The notes: a model not told the origin generated them from the sequence alone. A stretch of 64,000 nucleotides of DNA from DASRJG01 sp964647625 (GCA_964647625.1 CAZYHZ010000003.1:1-64000); one strand, 5' to 3'; positions 1-7,521 are shown, numbered from the stretch's first letter. Made by a program: numbers and translations.

Positions 1-1133
1 AGGCCGGCCATGTCGATCTCGTTGTCGAAGTGCCCGATGTTGCCGACGATCGCCTTGTCCTTCATCCGCTTCATGTGGTCGGCGGTGATGATCGACTTGT
101 TGCCCGTGGCGGTGATGAAGACGTCGGCCGTCGCAAGCACGTCCTCGAGCGTCGTCACCTGGTAGCCTTCCATCGCGGCCTGAAGGGCGCAGATCGGGTC
201 GATCTCGGTCACCACGACGCGGCACCCCTGGCCCTTGAGCGCTTGCGCGCACCCTTTCCCGACCTCTCCGAACCCGAGGACCACCGCGACCTTGCCGCCG
301 AGCATGACGTCCGTGGCGCGAGCGAGGCCGTCGGGGAGCGAATGGCGGCAGCCGTAGATGTTGTCGAACTTGCTTTTCGTGACCGAGTCGTTGACGTTGA
401 TCGCCGGAAACAGCAGGGTCCCGGCCTCCATCATCTGGTAGAGGCGGTGCACGCCGGTCGTCGTCTCTTCGCTGACGCCGCGCAGGGTCTTCGCGACCGA
501 GCGCCACCGGTTCGGGTCGCGTTTCATCTCGGCCCGGATCAGCTCGAGGATCACGCCCCATTCCTCGGAGTCCTTCGACTCGTCGAAGGCCGGGACGGAG
601 CCCTTCGACTCGAACTCGAACCCCTTGTGCACGAGGAGCGTCGCGTCGCCGCCGTCGTCGACCAGGAGCGTCGGACCGGCCCCCGAGGGCCAGGCCAGCG
701 CCTCGCTCGTACACCACCAGTACTCCTCGAGGGTCTCGCCCTTCCAGGCGAACACCGGGATTCCGCGCGGCGAGGCGATGGTTCCGCCGGTTTCGGGGCG
801 TCCGACGACGACCGCGGCCGCGGCGTGGTCCTGGGTCGAGAAGATGTTGCACGAGACCCAGCGCACGTCGGCGCCGAGATCGGCGAGCGTTTCGATGAGC
901 ACCGCCGTCTGCACGGTCATGTGGAGGGAGCCCATGACGCGCGCGCCCGCGAGCGGACGGGACGCCGCGTGCTTCTTCCGGATCGCCATCAGCCCCGGCA
1001 TCTCGTGCTCGGCCAGACGGATCTCCTTGCGCCCGAGCTCCGCGAGCTCGAGATCGGCCACCTTGTAGGGAACGCGGTTGGCCTTTGCGGCGGCATCGAA
1101 GGGGTGAAGCGATTCGGCGAGCGAGGGGCTCAT
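1..1133 (-). CDS. ahcY: Adenosylhomocysteinase (SAH hydrolase), 3' end cut off by window
   Basis: Hydrolyses S-adenosylhomocysteine to adenosine and homocysteine, using bound NAD, so that methyltransferases are not product-inhibited. About 377 residues are visible of a family that usually has 430-470, and the C-terminus lies beyond base 1. Recognisable stretches include the N-terminal AELGRKEIRLAEHEMPGLMA region, the SLHMTVQTAVL substrate segment, the NINDSVTKSKFDN stretch and the Rossmann fold GFGEVGKGCAQ. The ATG at 1133 overlaps the stop codon of the upstream ArsR/methyltransferase gene in an ATGA junction, so the two are cotranscribed and probably translationally coupled. The pairing suggests that the regulator senses SAH or SAM and controls this enzyme. 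Identity is secure; only the missing end is unknown. Confidence 0.96.
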   Translation of the reverse strand, partial: MSPSLAESLHPFDAAAKANRVPYKVADLELAELGRKEIRLAEHEMPGLMAIRKKHAASRPLAGARVMGSLHMTVQTAVLIETLADLGADVRWVSCNIFSTQDHAAAAVVVGRPETGGTIASPRGIPVFAWKGETLEEYWWCTSEALAWPSGAGPTLLVDDGGDATLLVHKGFEFESKGSVPAFDESKDSEEWGVILELIRAEMKRDPNRWRSVAKTLRGVSEETTTGVHRLYQMMEAGTLLFPAINVNDSVTKSKFDNIYGCRHSLPDGLARATDVMLGGKVAVVLGFGEVGKGCAQALKGQGCRVVVTEIDPICALQAAMEGYQVTTLEDVLATADVFITATGNKSIITADHMKRMKDKAIVGNIGHFDNEIDMAG

Positions 1134-2116
1134 CGGGACCTCCTTGAGGCGGTTTGAGATTGTCTCGATCCGGCCGCGGGCTTGACCGCGCGGGCGGCGA
1201 AAAGCGCCGGCCCCTTGGCTTTGGGGTCGGCGGGGAGAGGCTGGATGCGAACGCCGTCGAGCCCACCCTGCTGAAGGGCGCGGCTGACCTCGGATTCGGA
1301 AAAACCAAGCCTGAGGTGGCCCATTCGGGCGCGGTATTCCTCACGGTCGTGGGGGAACATGTCCACCACCACCAGGCGCCCGCCCGGCCGGAGCGCGCGG
1401 AACGCCTCGCCGATCGCGGCCAGAGGGTCCGCCACGTGGTGCAGCACGAGGATCATGACCGCGGCGTCGAGGGCGCCGTCGTCGATCGGAAGCGATTCGA
1501 GCGACCCCGCGCGCAGCTCGACGTTCTTCACGCCGCGGAGCCTCTTGCCCGCGGCCTTCAGCATGGCGGGGGAGGCGTCGACGCCGATGACGCGCCCCAC
1601 GAAAGGGGACAGCTCCTCGGTGACGCGGCCGGTGCCGCAGCCGAGATCGGCCACGACCGCCCGCTCGTCGAGCAACATGAAGAGAGCGGGGAGGAAGAAC
1701 CGCTGGCCGAACAGCTCGTCCCGAAGCCCATCCCAGCCGGCGGCGCCCGCCCGGAAGAATTCCTCGGAGCGCGACCTCCGGGAGGCGAGGACGTGCGCGC
1801 GGCGCCGCTCGTCCTGCTGGGCGACGAGGGTGCCGGCGGTTTCCTTCCGGATGAGCAGCCACAGCGCGCGGAGGGAGGCATCGAGCCCCGCGACGGACAT
1901 GGCGTAGCGCCGGTTGGTGCCTTCCGCCCGGACGGTGAGCCAGCCGCCGTCCGCCAGGGTCTTGAGATGGCGGCTGACGGTCGACTGCGGCGATTGAACG
2001 ATGTCGCACAGCTCGCCGACGGTCAGCTCTTGCCGCTCGAGGAGGAGCAGCAGGCGGCTGCGCATCGGGTCGCCGACGACTCCGAGCTGGCTGAGCAGGG
2101 CCGGGGCGCTACCCAT
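1130..2116 (-). CDS. ArsR-family regulator fused to SAM-dependent methyltransferase domain (SahR-like)
   Basis: This 328-aa protein has an N-terminal winged helix-turn-helix of ArsR type (residues about 10-85, recognition segment SPQSTVSRHLKTLADGGWL). A class I methyltransferase fold follows, with motif I VADLGCGTGRVTEELSP near residue 158 and later MILVLHHVADP and LRPGGRLVVVDMF. It has no obvious metal-binding cysteine pair like that of metal-sensing ArsR proteins. The gene directly precedes ahcY with a 4-nt overlap. Two-domain ArsR/methyltransferase regulators next to ahcY are known as SahR, a repressor of methionine-cycle genes that responds to SAH. By inference this protein binds SAM/SAH as a signal, although real methyltransferase activity cannot be excluded. 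A promoter with an overlapping inverted repeat lies just upstream, consistent with autoregulation. Confidence 0.85.
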   Translation of the reverse strand: MGSAPALLSQLGVVGDPMRSRLLLLLERQELTVGELCDIVQSPQSTVSRHLKTLADGGWLTVRAEGTNRRYAMSVAGLDASLRALWLLIRKETAGTLVAQQDERRRAHVLASRRSRSEEFFRAGAAGWDGLRDELFGQRFFLPALFMLLDERAVVADLGCGTGRVTEELSPFVGRVIGVDASPAMLKAAGKRLRGVKNVELRAGSLESLPIDDGALDAAVMILVLHHVADPLAAIGEAFRALRPGGRLVVVDMFPHDREEYRARMGHLRLGFSESEVSRALQQGGLDGVRIQPLPADPKAKGPALFAARAVKPAAGSRQSQTASRRSR

Positions 2117-2117
2117 T

Positions 2118-2169
2118 TATCCATCCGTCCATTCGGATAGAAGGATACTACGATTCCCGCCGGCGTCAA
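2118..2169 (-). promoter_or_regulatory. Promoter and candidate operator of the arsR/methyltransferase-ahcY operon
   Basis: Reading the minus strand, TTGACG (2169-2164) and TATCCT (2147-2142) are separated by 16 nt and make a plausible sigma-70 promoter with a start near 2135. Exactly there sit ATCCG (2123-2127) and CGGAT (2134-2138), inverted with a 6-nt spacer, and TATCC/GGATA arms lie at 2118-2122 and 2135-2139. A repeat across the transcription start is where an ArsR-type repressor would act. The binding itself is inferred. Confidence 0.45.
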
Positions 2170-2189
2170 CTCCTGTAGAATCCCGCCCG

Positions 2190-2555
2190 ATGCCGATGAC
2201 CGCCGCGCTCCTCGCCCTCCACCTGCTGCTTCCGGCCGGCCATTTCACGGCGTACTTCACGTCGGGCTTCTCGGACGCTGCCTACCAGAAGGTGGTCGTC
2301 GAGAAGGTGTCCAAGGCGTGGCACGCCCCGGCCGGCGCCCCGGTCGGGAAGAAGACGGTGCTGCGCACCGAGATCGCGAAGGACGGCTCGATCGCGAAGA
2401 TCACCGATCACATGATGACGGGCTTCGCGCCGTGGGACGACGCGGCGGTCGCCGCCTTGAAGCGGGCGGCTCCGTTTCCGCCGCTCCCCAAGAGCTGGTC
2501 GTACCCGACGATGGAGGTCGACTTCCACTTCGAGGTGGTCCCGAAGGGCAAATAG
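2190..2555 (+). CDS. Small secreted protein with TonB C-terminal domain
   Basis: This 121-aa protein has a hydrophobic N-terminus (TAALLALHLLLPAG) that reads as a signal peptide or membrane anchor, followed by about 75 residues of TonB C-terminal type. The family pattern is visible as LRTEIAKDGSIAKI, then WDDAAVAALKRA, PFPPLP and a final strand ending FHFEV. It lacks the long Pro/Lys-rich periplasmic linker of a true TonB and has no exbB/exbD neighbour, so a role as the energy transducer is doubtful. There is no Shine-Dalgarno sequence; TAGAAT at 2176-2181 ends 8 nt before the ATG, suggesting a leaderless message. A second in-frame ATG lies at 2196. It is divergent from the ArsR-type gene. 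Confidence 0.7.
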   Translation: MPMTAALLALHLLLPAGHFTAYFTSGFSDAAYQKVVVEKVSKAWHAPAGAPVGKKTVLRTEIAKDGSIAKITDHMMTGFAPWDDAAVAALKRAAPFPPLPKSWSYPTMEVDFHFEVVPKGK

Positions 2556-2564
2556 CTCCGAGGG

Positions 2565-3005
2565 TCAGGCCCCGATCGACGTCGTCGCGTCGTCGGCCCA
2601 CGCGATCTTCTTGACCGCAGCGGTGACCACGAACACGCGCAGATTGTTCGAATCCGGGTCGACCGGCGTGACGAAGAACGCGCGCTTGTCCTTGCCGTAG
2701 TCGGTCGTGAATCCCGCGAGAGCCTCGCCGTCGTCGAAGGTGACGACGATTTTCCGACCCTGTCCCTTGGCGTTCCGGATGTCGTCGTCCTCGACGCGTT
2801 TCGGATCGCCTTCGAACGACTTCACGAAGAAGAGTGCCTTCAAGGCGCCGACCGGGACCGTGAGCGCGCGCCCGGACGCGTCCCCCGAGACGGACAGGTG
2901 GAATATGAGCTTCTGCGGCGCGAAATCGTGCGTCATGCCCTTGACGATGCGGCCGTCGTTGAACCGCGCGACGACCGCGGACCCCTTGGCGTTCTTGTCG
3001 TTCAT
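2565..3005 (-). CDS. Uncharacterised protein with internal duplication
   Basis: This 146-aa soluble protein matches no function that I know. It contains two similar halves, each starting with a strand of the form V-x-F-x-DG and continuing through a G-(M/F)-T-x-D-(F/Y) element: VVARFNDGRIVKGMTHDF near residues 9-26 and IVVTFDDGEALAGFTTDY near 84-101. The end, SNNLRVFVVTAAVKKIAW, is a conserved-looking tail that I associate with uncharacterised proteins of Acidobacteria and Myxococcota. The halves suggest paired small beta barrels. I chose the ATG at 3005 rather than an upstream GTG/ATG-rich extension at 3041, because the longer form overlaps the preceding SDR gene. TAGCTT ends 7 nt before this ATG and no Shine-Dalgarno sequence is visible. 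Confidence 0.65.
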   Translation of the reverse strand: MNDKNAKGSAVVARFNDGRIVKGMTHDFAPQKLIFHLSVSGDASGRALTVPVGALKALFFVKSFEGDPKRVEDDDIRNAKGQGRKIVVTFDDGEALAGFTTDYGKDKRAFFVTPVDPDSNNLRVFVVTAAVKKIAWADDATTSIGA

Positions 3006-3015
3006 GTGCCAGAAG

Positions 3016-3687
3016 CTAGGGCGCAGCCTCGCGGGAGGCAAGGCGGCCTCGAATTTCGGGGACCTCGACGATTCGTACCCCGCGCGGGGGCCGTCCCGAG
3101 ACGGCGTCGGCGAGTGCTTCGATCATCTCCCTCCGCGTGACGAGGCCCAGGCGCGCGGCCCCCGCGCGGGTCGGCGGGATCCCGCGAAGCAGCGCGTAGA
3201 ACGGGATCAGCGCGTAGGGCCAGAGGTGGCCCGGGCCGAGCACGTACCACGGTCTGAGGATGGTCGCCGGAATCCCCGACGCCTTCACCAGTCCCTCGCC
3301 CTCGACGCGGGCGGCGATGTAGGCCTTCATGACCGGCGCCGGGTGCGCCGCGCTCACGTAGACCAGGTGCGAAACGGACGCAGACGCAGAAGCCTCGACC
3401 GTGGCCCGGATGGACGCCAGGTCGACGGTGCGGAACTCGGCCGCCTTGGACGGGTTCGGATGCGGCGTTCCGACGAGGTGAACGACGACCGCGCCGCGCG
3501 GTATCGCCGACCGGAACGTGCCGGCGTCGAGCGCGTCCCCGGCGATCGGCGTGGCCCCGATCGGGAGTTTTCGCTCTGATCCCGGGCGCACGAGCGCGAC
3601 GACGGTCAGGCCCCTCGCGGTCAGGGCTTCGATCAGCGGGCGGCCGAGATATCCGGTTCCTCCGGTGACGAAGACCGGCGGCGTCAC
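3016..3687 (-). CDS. NAD(P)-binding atypical SDR (NmrA/epimerase-like)
   Basis: This 223-aa Rossmann protein starts VTPPVFVTGGTGYLGRPL, in which TGGTGYLG is the dinucleotide-binding loop of extended/atypical short-chain dehydrogenases. Later VYVSAAHPAPVMKAYIAAR and LRPWYVLGPG match the region of NDUFA9/NmrA-type proteins. In the canonical YxxxK position I read YIAAR, with Arg in place of the catalytic Lys, so a redox reaction is not assured; many such proteins bind NAD(P) as sensors or assembly factors. The GTG start at 3687 overlaps the stop codon of the upstream yeiH-like gene (GTGA), placing it in the cysteine dioxygenase-yeiH operon. The substrate is unknown. Confidence 0.75.
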   Translation of the reverse strand: MTPPVFVTGGTGYLGRPLIEALTARGLTVVALVRPGSERKLPIGATPIAGDALDAGTFRSAIPRGAVVVHLVGTPHPNPSKAAEFRTVDLASIRATVEASASASVSHLVYVSAAHPAPVMKAYIAARVEGEGLVKASGIPATILRPWYVLGPGHLWPYALIPFYALLRGIPPTRAGAARLGLVTRREMIEALADAVSGRPPRGVRIVEVPEIRGRLASREAAP

Positions 3688-4736
3688 GGCGCTGCGCCGG
3701 CCGGACCGAAATAGTGAATCAGCGCGAAGCTCGCTCCGGAGGCAACGACCGTCGTCAGCAGGCCGACCCAGAACGGGCGCAAGCCGATGCGCCGCATCGC
3801 GTCGAGCCGCGTTCCGAGACCGACGCCCGCGAGTGCGACCAGAATGAGGAACTTCGCGGCCGTTTGCGCGTCGGCGGTGAGATCGCGGCCGAGCTCCGCC
3901 GACGCCCAGCGGACCACCCCGAGGGTGTTGAGCGCGCACATGCCCAGGAAGCCGAGGACGAACACGGGCACCGACTGCTTGAGGCGCTGCGCGAGCGACC
4001 CCGCGGCCGATTTTCCGGACCGCGCGTAGAGCAATCCCATCAACACGATGACCGCGCCCATCAGGAGGTTCCGGGTCAGCTTCACGACCGTCGCGACCTT
4101 GCCGGCGGCGGCCGAGAAGGCGAAGCCCGTCGCGACCACCTGCGAGGTGTCGTTGACGGCGGTGCCGGCCCAGGTCCCGAAGAACGCATCCTTCAGGCCG
4201 AGCGCATGACCGAGGATCGGATACAGGAACACCGCTAAAGTCCCGAACAGCGTGTTGATCGCGATCGCGAACGACGTTTCTTCGTCCTTCGCACCGATGA
4301 CCGGCGCCACGGCGGTGATCGCGGTGTTCCCGCAAACGGCGGTCCCGACGCCGATCAGGGTCGAAAGCCGCCCGGAGACCTCGAGCCGGCGCCCCAGGGC
4401 GTGCGCCGCGATCAGCGCCAGCGTCATCAGGCCGACCACCATGAGAAGCGCGCGCCCGCCGATCGACAGCGCCGTCGTGAACGAGAACGTCGCTCCGAGG
4501 AGCACGATGGCCAGCCGGAGGAGCGTCTCGAAGGCGAACTTGATGCCGGAGGCCGCGAGCTTCGGGACCCGGAAGACGTTGCCGACGATCAGCCCGAAGA
4601 AGACGGCGACGATCACTTCGCCGACGAGCTTTCCCGTGGAGGCGGGGAGGCGGCCGTGAGCGTAGCGTGCGAGCATCGCCACGCCGATGACCAGCGCCAG
4701 ACCCGGAAGGACGGAGATCGGAGACGAGGATTTCAA
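3684..4736 (-). CDS. YeiH-family putative sulfate/sulfite exporter (membrane protein)
   Basis: This 350-aa, strongly hydrophobic protein has about ten membrane segments and belongs to the YeiH/UPF0324 family. Family landmarks include the stretch ending GLIVGNVFRVP, LIGVGTAVCGNTAITAVAPVIGA and FFGTWAGTAVNDTSQVVATG. The family is annotated as sulfate exporter-like, and enterobacterial YeiH is tied to sulfite tolerance. Here the gene lies 16 nt downstream of a cysteine dioxygenase gene. That enzyme leads to sulfinate and sulfite, so export of an oxidised sulfur product is a reasonable inference. The start is TTG at 4736; no ATG lies upstream in frame before the dioxygenase stop, and no clear ribosome binding site is visible. 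It overlaps the following SDR gene by 4 nt. Confidence 0.82.
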   Translation of the reverse strand: MKSSSPISVLPGLALVIGVAMLARYAHGRLPASTGKLVGEVIVAVFFGLIVGNVFRVPKLAASGIKFAFETLLRLAIVLLGATFSFTTALSIGGRALLMVVGLMTLALIAAHALGRRLEVSGRLSTLIGVGTAVCGNTAITAVAPVIGAKDEETSFAIAINTLFGTLAVFLYPILGHALGLKDAFFGTWAGTAVNDTSQVVATGFAFSAAAGKVATVVKLTRNLLMGAVIVLMGLLYARSGKSAAGSLAQRLKQSVPVFVLGFLGMCALNTLGVVRWASAELGRDLTADAQTAAKFLILVALAGVGLGTRLDAMRRIGLRPFWVGLLTTVVASGASFALIHYFGPAGAAP

Positions 4737-4752
4737 GCGAGCAAGGGGACGG

Positions 4753-5325
4753 TCACTCGTCGTAGTCCAGCCGCTTGATCATGCATTTGTGAAGGCCGCC
4801 GGCGCAGGGCTCGAAGACGTTACAGTGGTCCATCTCGCCGCCGTAGATGTGCAGGGTCACCGAGTCGCGATCGGCGAGAGCGTTGGCGAGCACGTGGTAC
4901 TCGTAGGGTGGGATCAAGGCCCCGGACGAGCCGACGCCCGCGCGGACTTGCTCCACCTCGGCGAATCGATAGTGTTCCCCCACGCGCTCGACGAGATCGA
5001 AGCGCGTGACGCTCATCTGCCCGGCGACGACCCCCTCGACGCACCACATTCCCGAGTGATCGTGCAGCATCGTCGTCTGCCCGGGCGCCCACGTCATCAC
5101 GACCGCGGTGTAGCCCAGGGCGGGGTTCTTGAACAGGAGGCGCCGCGCATAGTGATCGGCGCGGGGCCGGACGAACGGCGCGGGGATCTCGAGGTCGTGG
5201 GCGCGGATCAAATCGCACAGAGCGGTCTTGACATGGCTCGTGACCGTGTGGACCTCGCCGAGCTTGACGGAGGCGTCCAGTCGGTCGATCAGGTGCCGGA
5301 CGGTCTGGAGGGAAGCTTCGCGCAT
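4753..5325 (-). CDS. cdo: Cysteine dioxygenase type I (cupin)
   Basis: Oxidises L-cysteine to cysteine sulfinate with O2 and a non-haem Fe(II). The 190-aa cupin shows the first family motif as GQTTMLHDHSGMWCVEGVV, with iron ligands His88 and His90 and a Cys close behind. The second is LIPPYEYHVLANA, with the third His. The ATG at 5325 is preceded by GGCGGA at a good distance; a TTG at 5343 would add six residues. On the minus strand a TTGACG hexamer at 5371-5366 could be the -35 element, but I see no good -10. The gene begins an operon with the yeiH-like exporter, the SDR protein and the duplicated unknown, so the likely theme is breakdown of excess cysteine. Confidence 0.9.
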   Translation of the reverse strand: MREASLQTVRHLIDRLDASVKLGEVHTVTSHVKTALCDLIRAHDLEIPAPFVRPRADHYARRLLFKNPALGYTAVVMTWAPGQTTMLHDHSGMWCVEGVVAGQMSVTRFDLVERVGEHYRFAEVEQVRAGVGSSGALIPPYEYHVLANALADRDSVTLHIYGGEMDHCNVFEPCAGGLHKCMIKRLDYDE

Positions 5326-5459
5326 CGATATCCGCCGGCTCAAAAGTGCCCCAGATGCGGGACCCCGTCAAGGGGGGTGAAAACCCCGATGTCCCGGGTC
5401 GCGCTACACTTTCTCCGAGTCCGAAGTCCAAGGCGGGGAGAGCCGCAGAAGGAGTTCCC

Positions 5460-5795
5460 ATGAAGATGCTTCGTACGTTGCTCGTGATCCTGGCCTTCGC
5501 CGCGGCGATCGGCTGGGCGTTCGCCGGAGACGAGGCGAAGAGCGTGACCGTCACCGGCAAGCTCGTCTGCGCGAAGTGCACGCTCGGCAAGGACGACGCG
5601 AAGGCCTGCCAGAACGTCATCGTCGTCAACGAGAAGGACAAGCAGGTCGAGTACTACCTCGCCAAGAACGCCGTCTCGGAGGAGTTCGGCCACGTGTGCA
5701 AGGCCGAAAAGAGCGTGACCGCGACGGGCACCGTCGCCGTCAAGGACGGCAAGACCTGGATGACCGCCTCGAAGATCGATCAGCCGAAGGGATAA
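5460..5795 (+). CDS. Small exported Cys-rich protein (CAKC motif), function unknown
   Basis: This 111-aa protein has a clear signal peptide (MKMLRTLLVILAFAAAIGWAFA, cut near AFA-GDE). The mature part carries four cysteines: the CxxC pair in LVCAKCTLGK, one in AKACQNV and one in GHVCKAEK. A short beta-rich region follows (SVTATGTVAVKDGKTWM). The pattern looks like a small periplasmic protein stabilised by disulfides or binding a metal. I associate it with an uncharacterised family common in planctomycetes and acidobacteria, without being able to check. AGAAGGAG lies 6 nt before the ATG, an unusually strong ribosome binding site for this window, and TACACT at 5405-5410 may be its -10 element. 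Its 3' end meets a heptad-repeat palindrome. Confidence 0.75.
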   Translation: MKMLRTLLVILAFAAAIGWAFAGDEAKSVTVTGKLVCAKCTLGKDDAKACQNVIVVNEKDKQVEYYLAKNAVSEEFGHVCKAEKSVTATGTVAVKDGKTWMTASKIDQPKG

Positions 5796-5796
5796 A

Positions 5797-5873
5797 GAAG
5801 TCGAGAGTCGAGAGTCATGAGTCAAGAGTTAAGCGTCGAGAGCTCAGGCTCTCGACTCTAGACTCTCAACTTC
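5797..5873. repeat. Heptad-repeat palindrome between convergent genes (copy 1)
   Basis: From 5799 the sequence runs in 7-nt steps: AGTCGAG twice, then AGTCATG, AGTCAAG, AGTTAAG and CGTCGAG. The outer arms 5797-5816 and 5854-5873 are inverted copies matching at 18 of 20 positions. Inside them, GTCGAGAGC (5835-5843) and GCTCTCGAC (5848-5856) form a perfect 9-bp stem with a 4-nt loop. The element starts one base after the stop codon of the small Cys-rich gene and runs 8 nt into the 3' end of ettA. It can fold on either strand and so may end transcription from both sides. The same heptad recurs at 39.1 kb. Confidence 0.85.
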
Positions 5874-7521
5874 TGGTCAGTTTCCGGTACTTGATCCGGT
5901 GCGGCTGATCGGCCTCGGCGCCCAGGCGGCGCTTCCGGTCGGCCTCGTAGTCCTGATAGTTCCCCTCGAACCAGACGACCCGGCTTTCCCCCTCGAACGC
6001 GAGGATGTGCGTCGCGATCCGGTCGAGGAACCAGCGGTCGTGGCTGATCACGACGGCGCAGCCGGCGAAGCTCAGGATCGCCTCTTCGAGTGATCGCAGC
6101 GTATCGACGTCGAGGTCGTTCGTCGGCTCGTCGAGCAGGACGACGTTCCCGCCGCTCTTGAACATCCGCGCCATGTGCACGCGGTTGCGCTCACCGCCCG
6201 AGAGGTCCTTCACGAGCTTCTGCTGGTCGGAGCCCTTGAAGTTGAACCAGGAGACGTACGCGCGACTGGGGACCTCGCGCTTGCCGAGGGCGATCACATC
6301 GTGGCCCTCCGAGATCGCCTGCCAGACGTTCTGGTCTCCCGCGAGCGCGTCGCGGCTCTGATCGACGTAGGAGAGCGACACGGTCTCGCCGACACGGAGC
6401 GTGCCGGCGTCCGGGGTCTCCTGGCCGACGATCATCCGGAACAGGGTCGTCTTTCCGGCGCCGTTCGGGCCGATGACGCCGACGACGCCGCCGGGCGGCA
6501 GGCTGAACGACAGGTCGTCCATCAGGAGCTTGTCGCCGTACGCCTTGCGCACGCCCTTGGCTTCGACGACCACGTCGCCGAGCCGGGGGCCGGCGGGGAT
6601 ATACAGCTCTTCGAGCTGGTCGGCGCGCCGCTCGCCGTCCTGGCGGAGCAGATCCTCGTACGCCGCGATGCGGGCCTTGCTCTTCGCGTGCCGCGCGCGC
6701 GGCGCCATCCGCACCCACTCGAGCTCGTGCTCGAGGGTCTTCTGCCGCGAGGCGCTGGCTTTTTCTTCCTGGGCGAGCCGGCGCTGCTTCTGATCGAGCC
6801 ACGAGGAGTAATTGCCCTCCCACGGAATGCCCGCGCCGCGGTCGAGCTCGAGAATCCATCCCGCGACGTTGTCGAGGAAGTAGCGGTCGTGCGTGATCGC
6901 GACCACGGTGCCGGGGTAGTCCTTCAAGTGCCGCTCGAGCCACGCGACCGATTCCGCATCGAGATGGTTGGTGGGCTCGTCGAGCAGCAGGAGGTCGGGC
7001 TTCTTGAGGAGCAGCCGGCACAGCGCGACGCGCCGGCGCTCGCCGCCCGAGAGCGTCGAGACGTCGGCGTCTCCGGGCGGGCACCGCAGCGCGTCCATCG
7101 CGATCTCCAAGTGCGTGTCGAGATCCCACAGGTTCTGATGGTCGATCTGATCCTGGAGCTTGGCCGCCTCGTCGGCGGTCTCATCCGAATAGTTCTCCAT
7201 CAGCGCGTTGTACCGGTCGAGGATCGCCTTCTGCGCGGCGACGCCTTCTTCGACGTTCCCCAGGACCGTCTTGCCCGGGTCGAGCTGCGGCTCCTGCTCG
7301 AGCAATCCGACGGTCGCGGTCTTGGCCGGAAACGCCTCGCCCGTGAACTGATCGTCCCGGCCGGCCATGATCCTGAGCAGCGACGACTTCCCGGCGCCGT
7401 TGTGACCCAGGACGCCGATCTTCGCGCCGTAATAGAACGACAGCCAGATCCCCTTGAGGATCTCGCGCTTGGGCGGGACCGTCTTGCGAAGGTCCTTCAT
7501 CGTGAAAATGAACTCGGGCAT
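5866..7521 (-). CDS. ettA: Energy-dependent translational throttle protein EttA (ABC-F)
   Basis: A soluble ABC-F ATPase that binds the ribosomal E site and adjusts early elongation to the ATP/ADP level. The 551-aa length matches the family (about 555). It has two ATPase domains: Walker A GHNGAGKSS and signature LSGGERRRVAL in the first, GPNGAGKTT and LSGGERNRVHMA in the second, both with LLDEPTN-type Walker B motifs. The ending HRIKYRKLTR is typical of EttA. The start is the ATG at 7521, preceded by AGAGG at a good distance; a longer open frame upstream lacks similarity to the family. The last two codons and the stop lie inside the heptad palindrome, adding one Ser to the usual C-terminus. 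Confidence 0.95.
   Translation of the reverse strand: MPEFIFTMKDLRKTVPPKREILKGIWLSFYYGAKIGVLGHNGAGKSSLLRIMAGRDDQFTGEAFPAKTATVGLLEQEPQLDPGKTVLGNVEEGVAAQKAILDRYNALMENYSDETADEAAKLQDQIDHQNLWDLDTHLEIAMDALRCPPGDADVSTLSGGERRRVALCRLLLKKPDLLLLDEPTNHLDAESVAWLERHLKDYPGTVVAITHDRYFLDNVAGWILELDRGAGIPWEGNYSSWLDQKQRRLAQEEKASASRQKTLEHELEWVRMAPRARHAKSKARIAAYEDLLRQDGERRADQLEELYIPAGPRLGDVVVEAKGVRKAYGDKLLMDDLSFSLPPGGVVGVIGPNGAGKTTLFRMIVGQETPDAGTLRVGETVSLSYVDQSRDALAGDQNVWQAISEGHDVIALGKREVPSRAYVSWFNFKGSDQQKLVKDLSGGERNRVHMARMFKSGGNVVLLDEPTNDLDVDTLRSLEEAILSFAGCAVVISHDRWFLDRIATHILAFEGESRVVWFEGNYQDYEADRKRRLGAEADQPHRIKYRKLTRS

Noticed and set aside
1134..2189. SAH or SAM riboswitch upstream of ahcY.
   Set aside because: There is no untranslated space before ahcY: its start overlaps the regulator gene, and that gene's leader would be only about 20 nt.
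3688..4335. Longer N-terminus for the SDR protein reaching to 4335.
   Set aside because: That part is antisense-frame translation within the yeiH-like gene; the Rossmann fold begins directly after GTG 3687.
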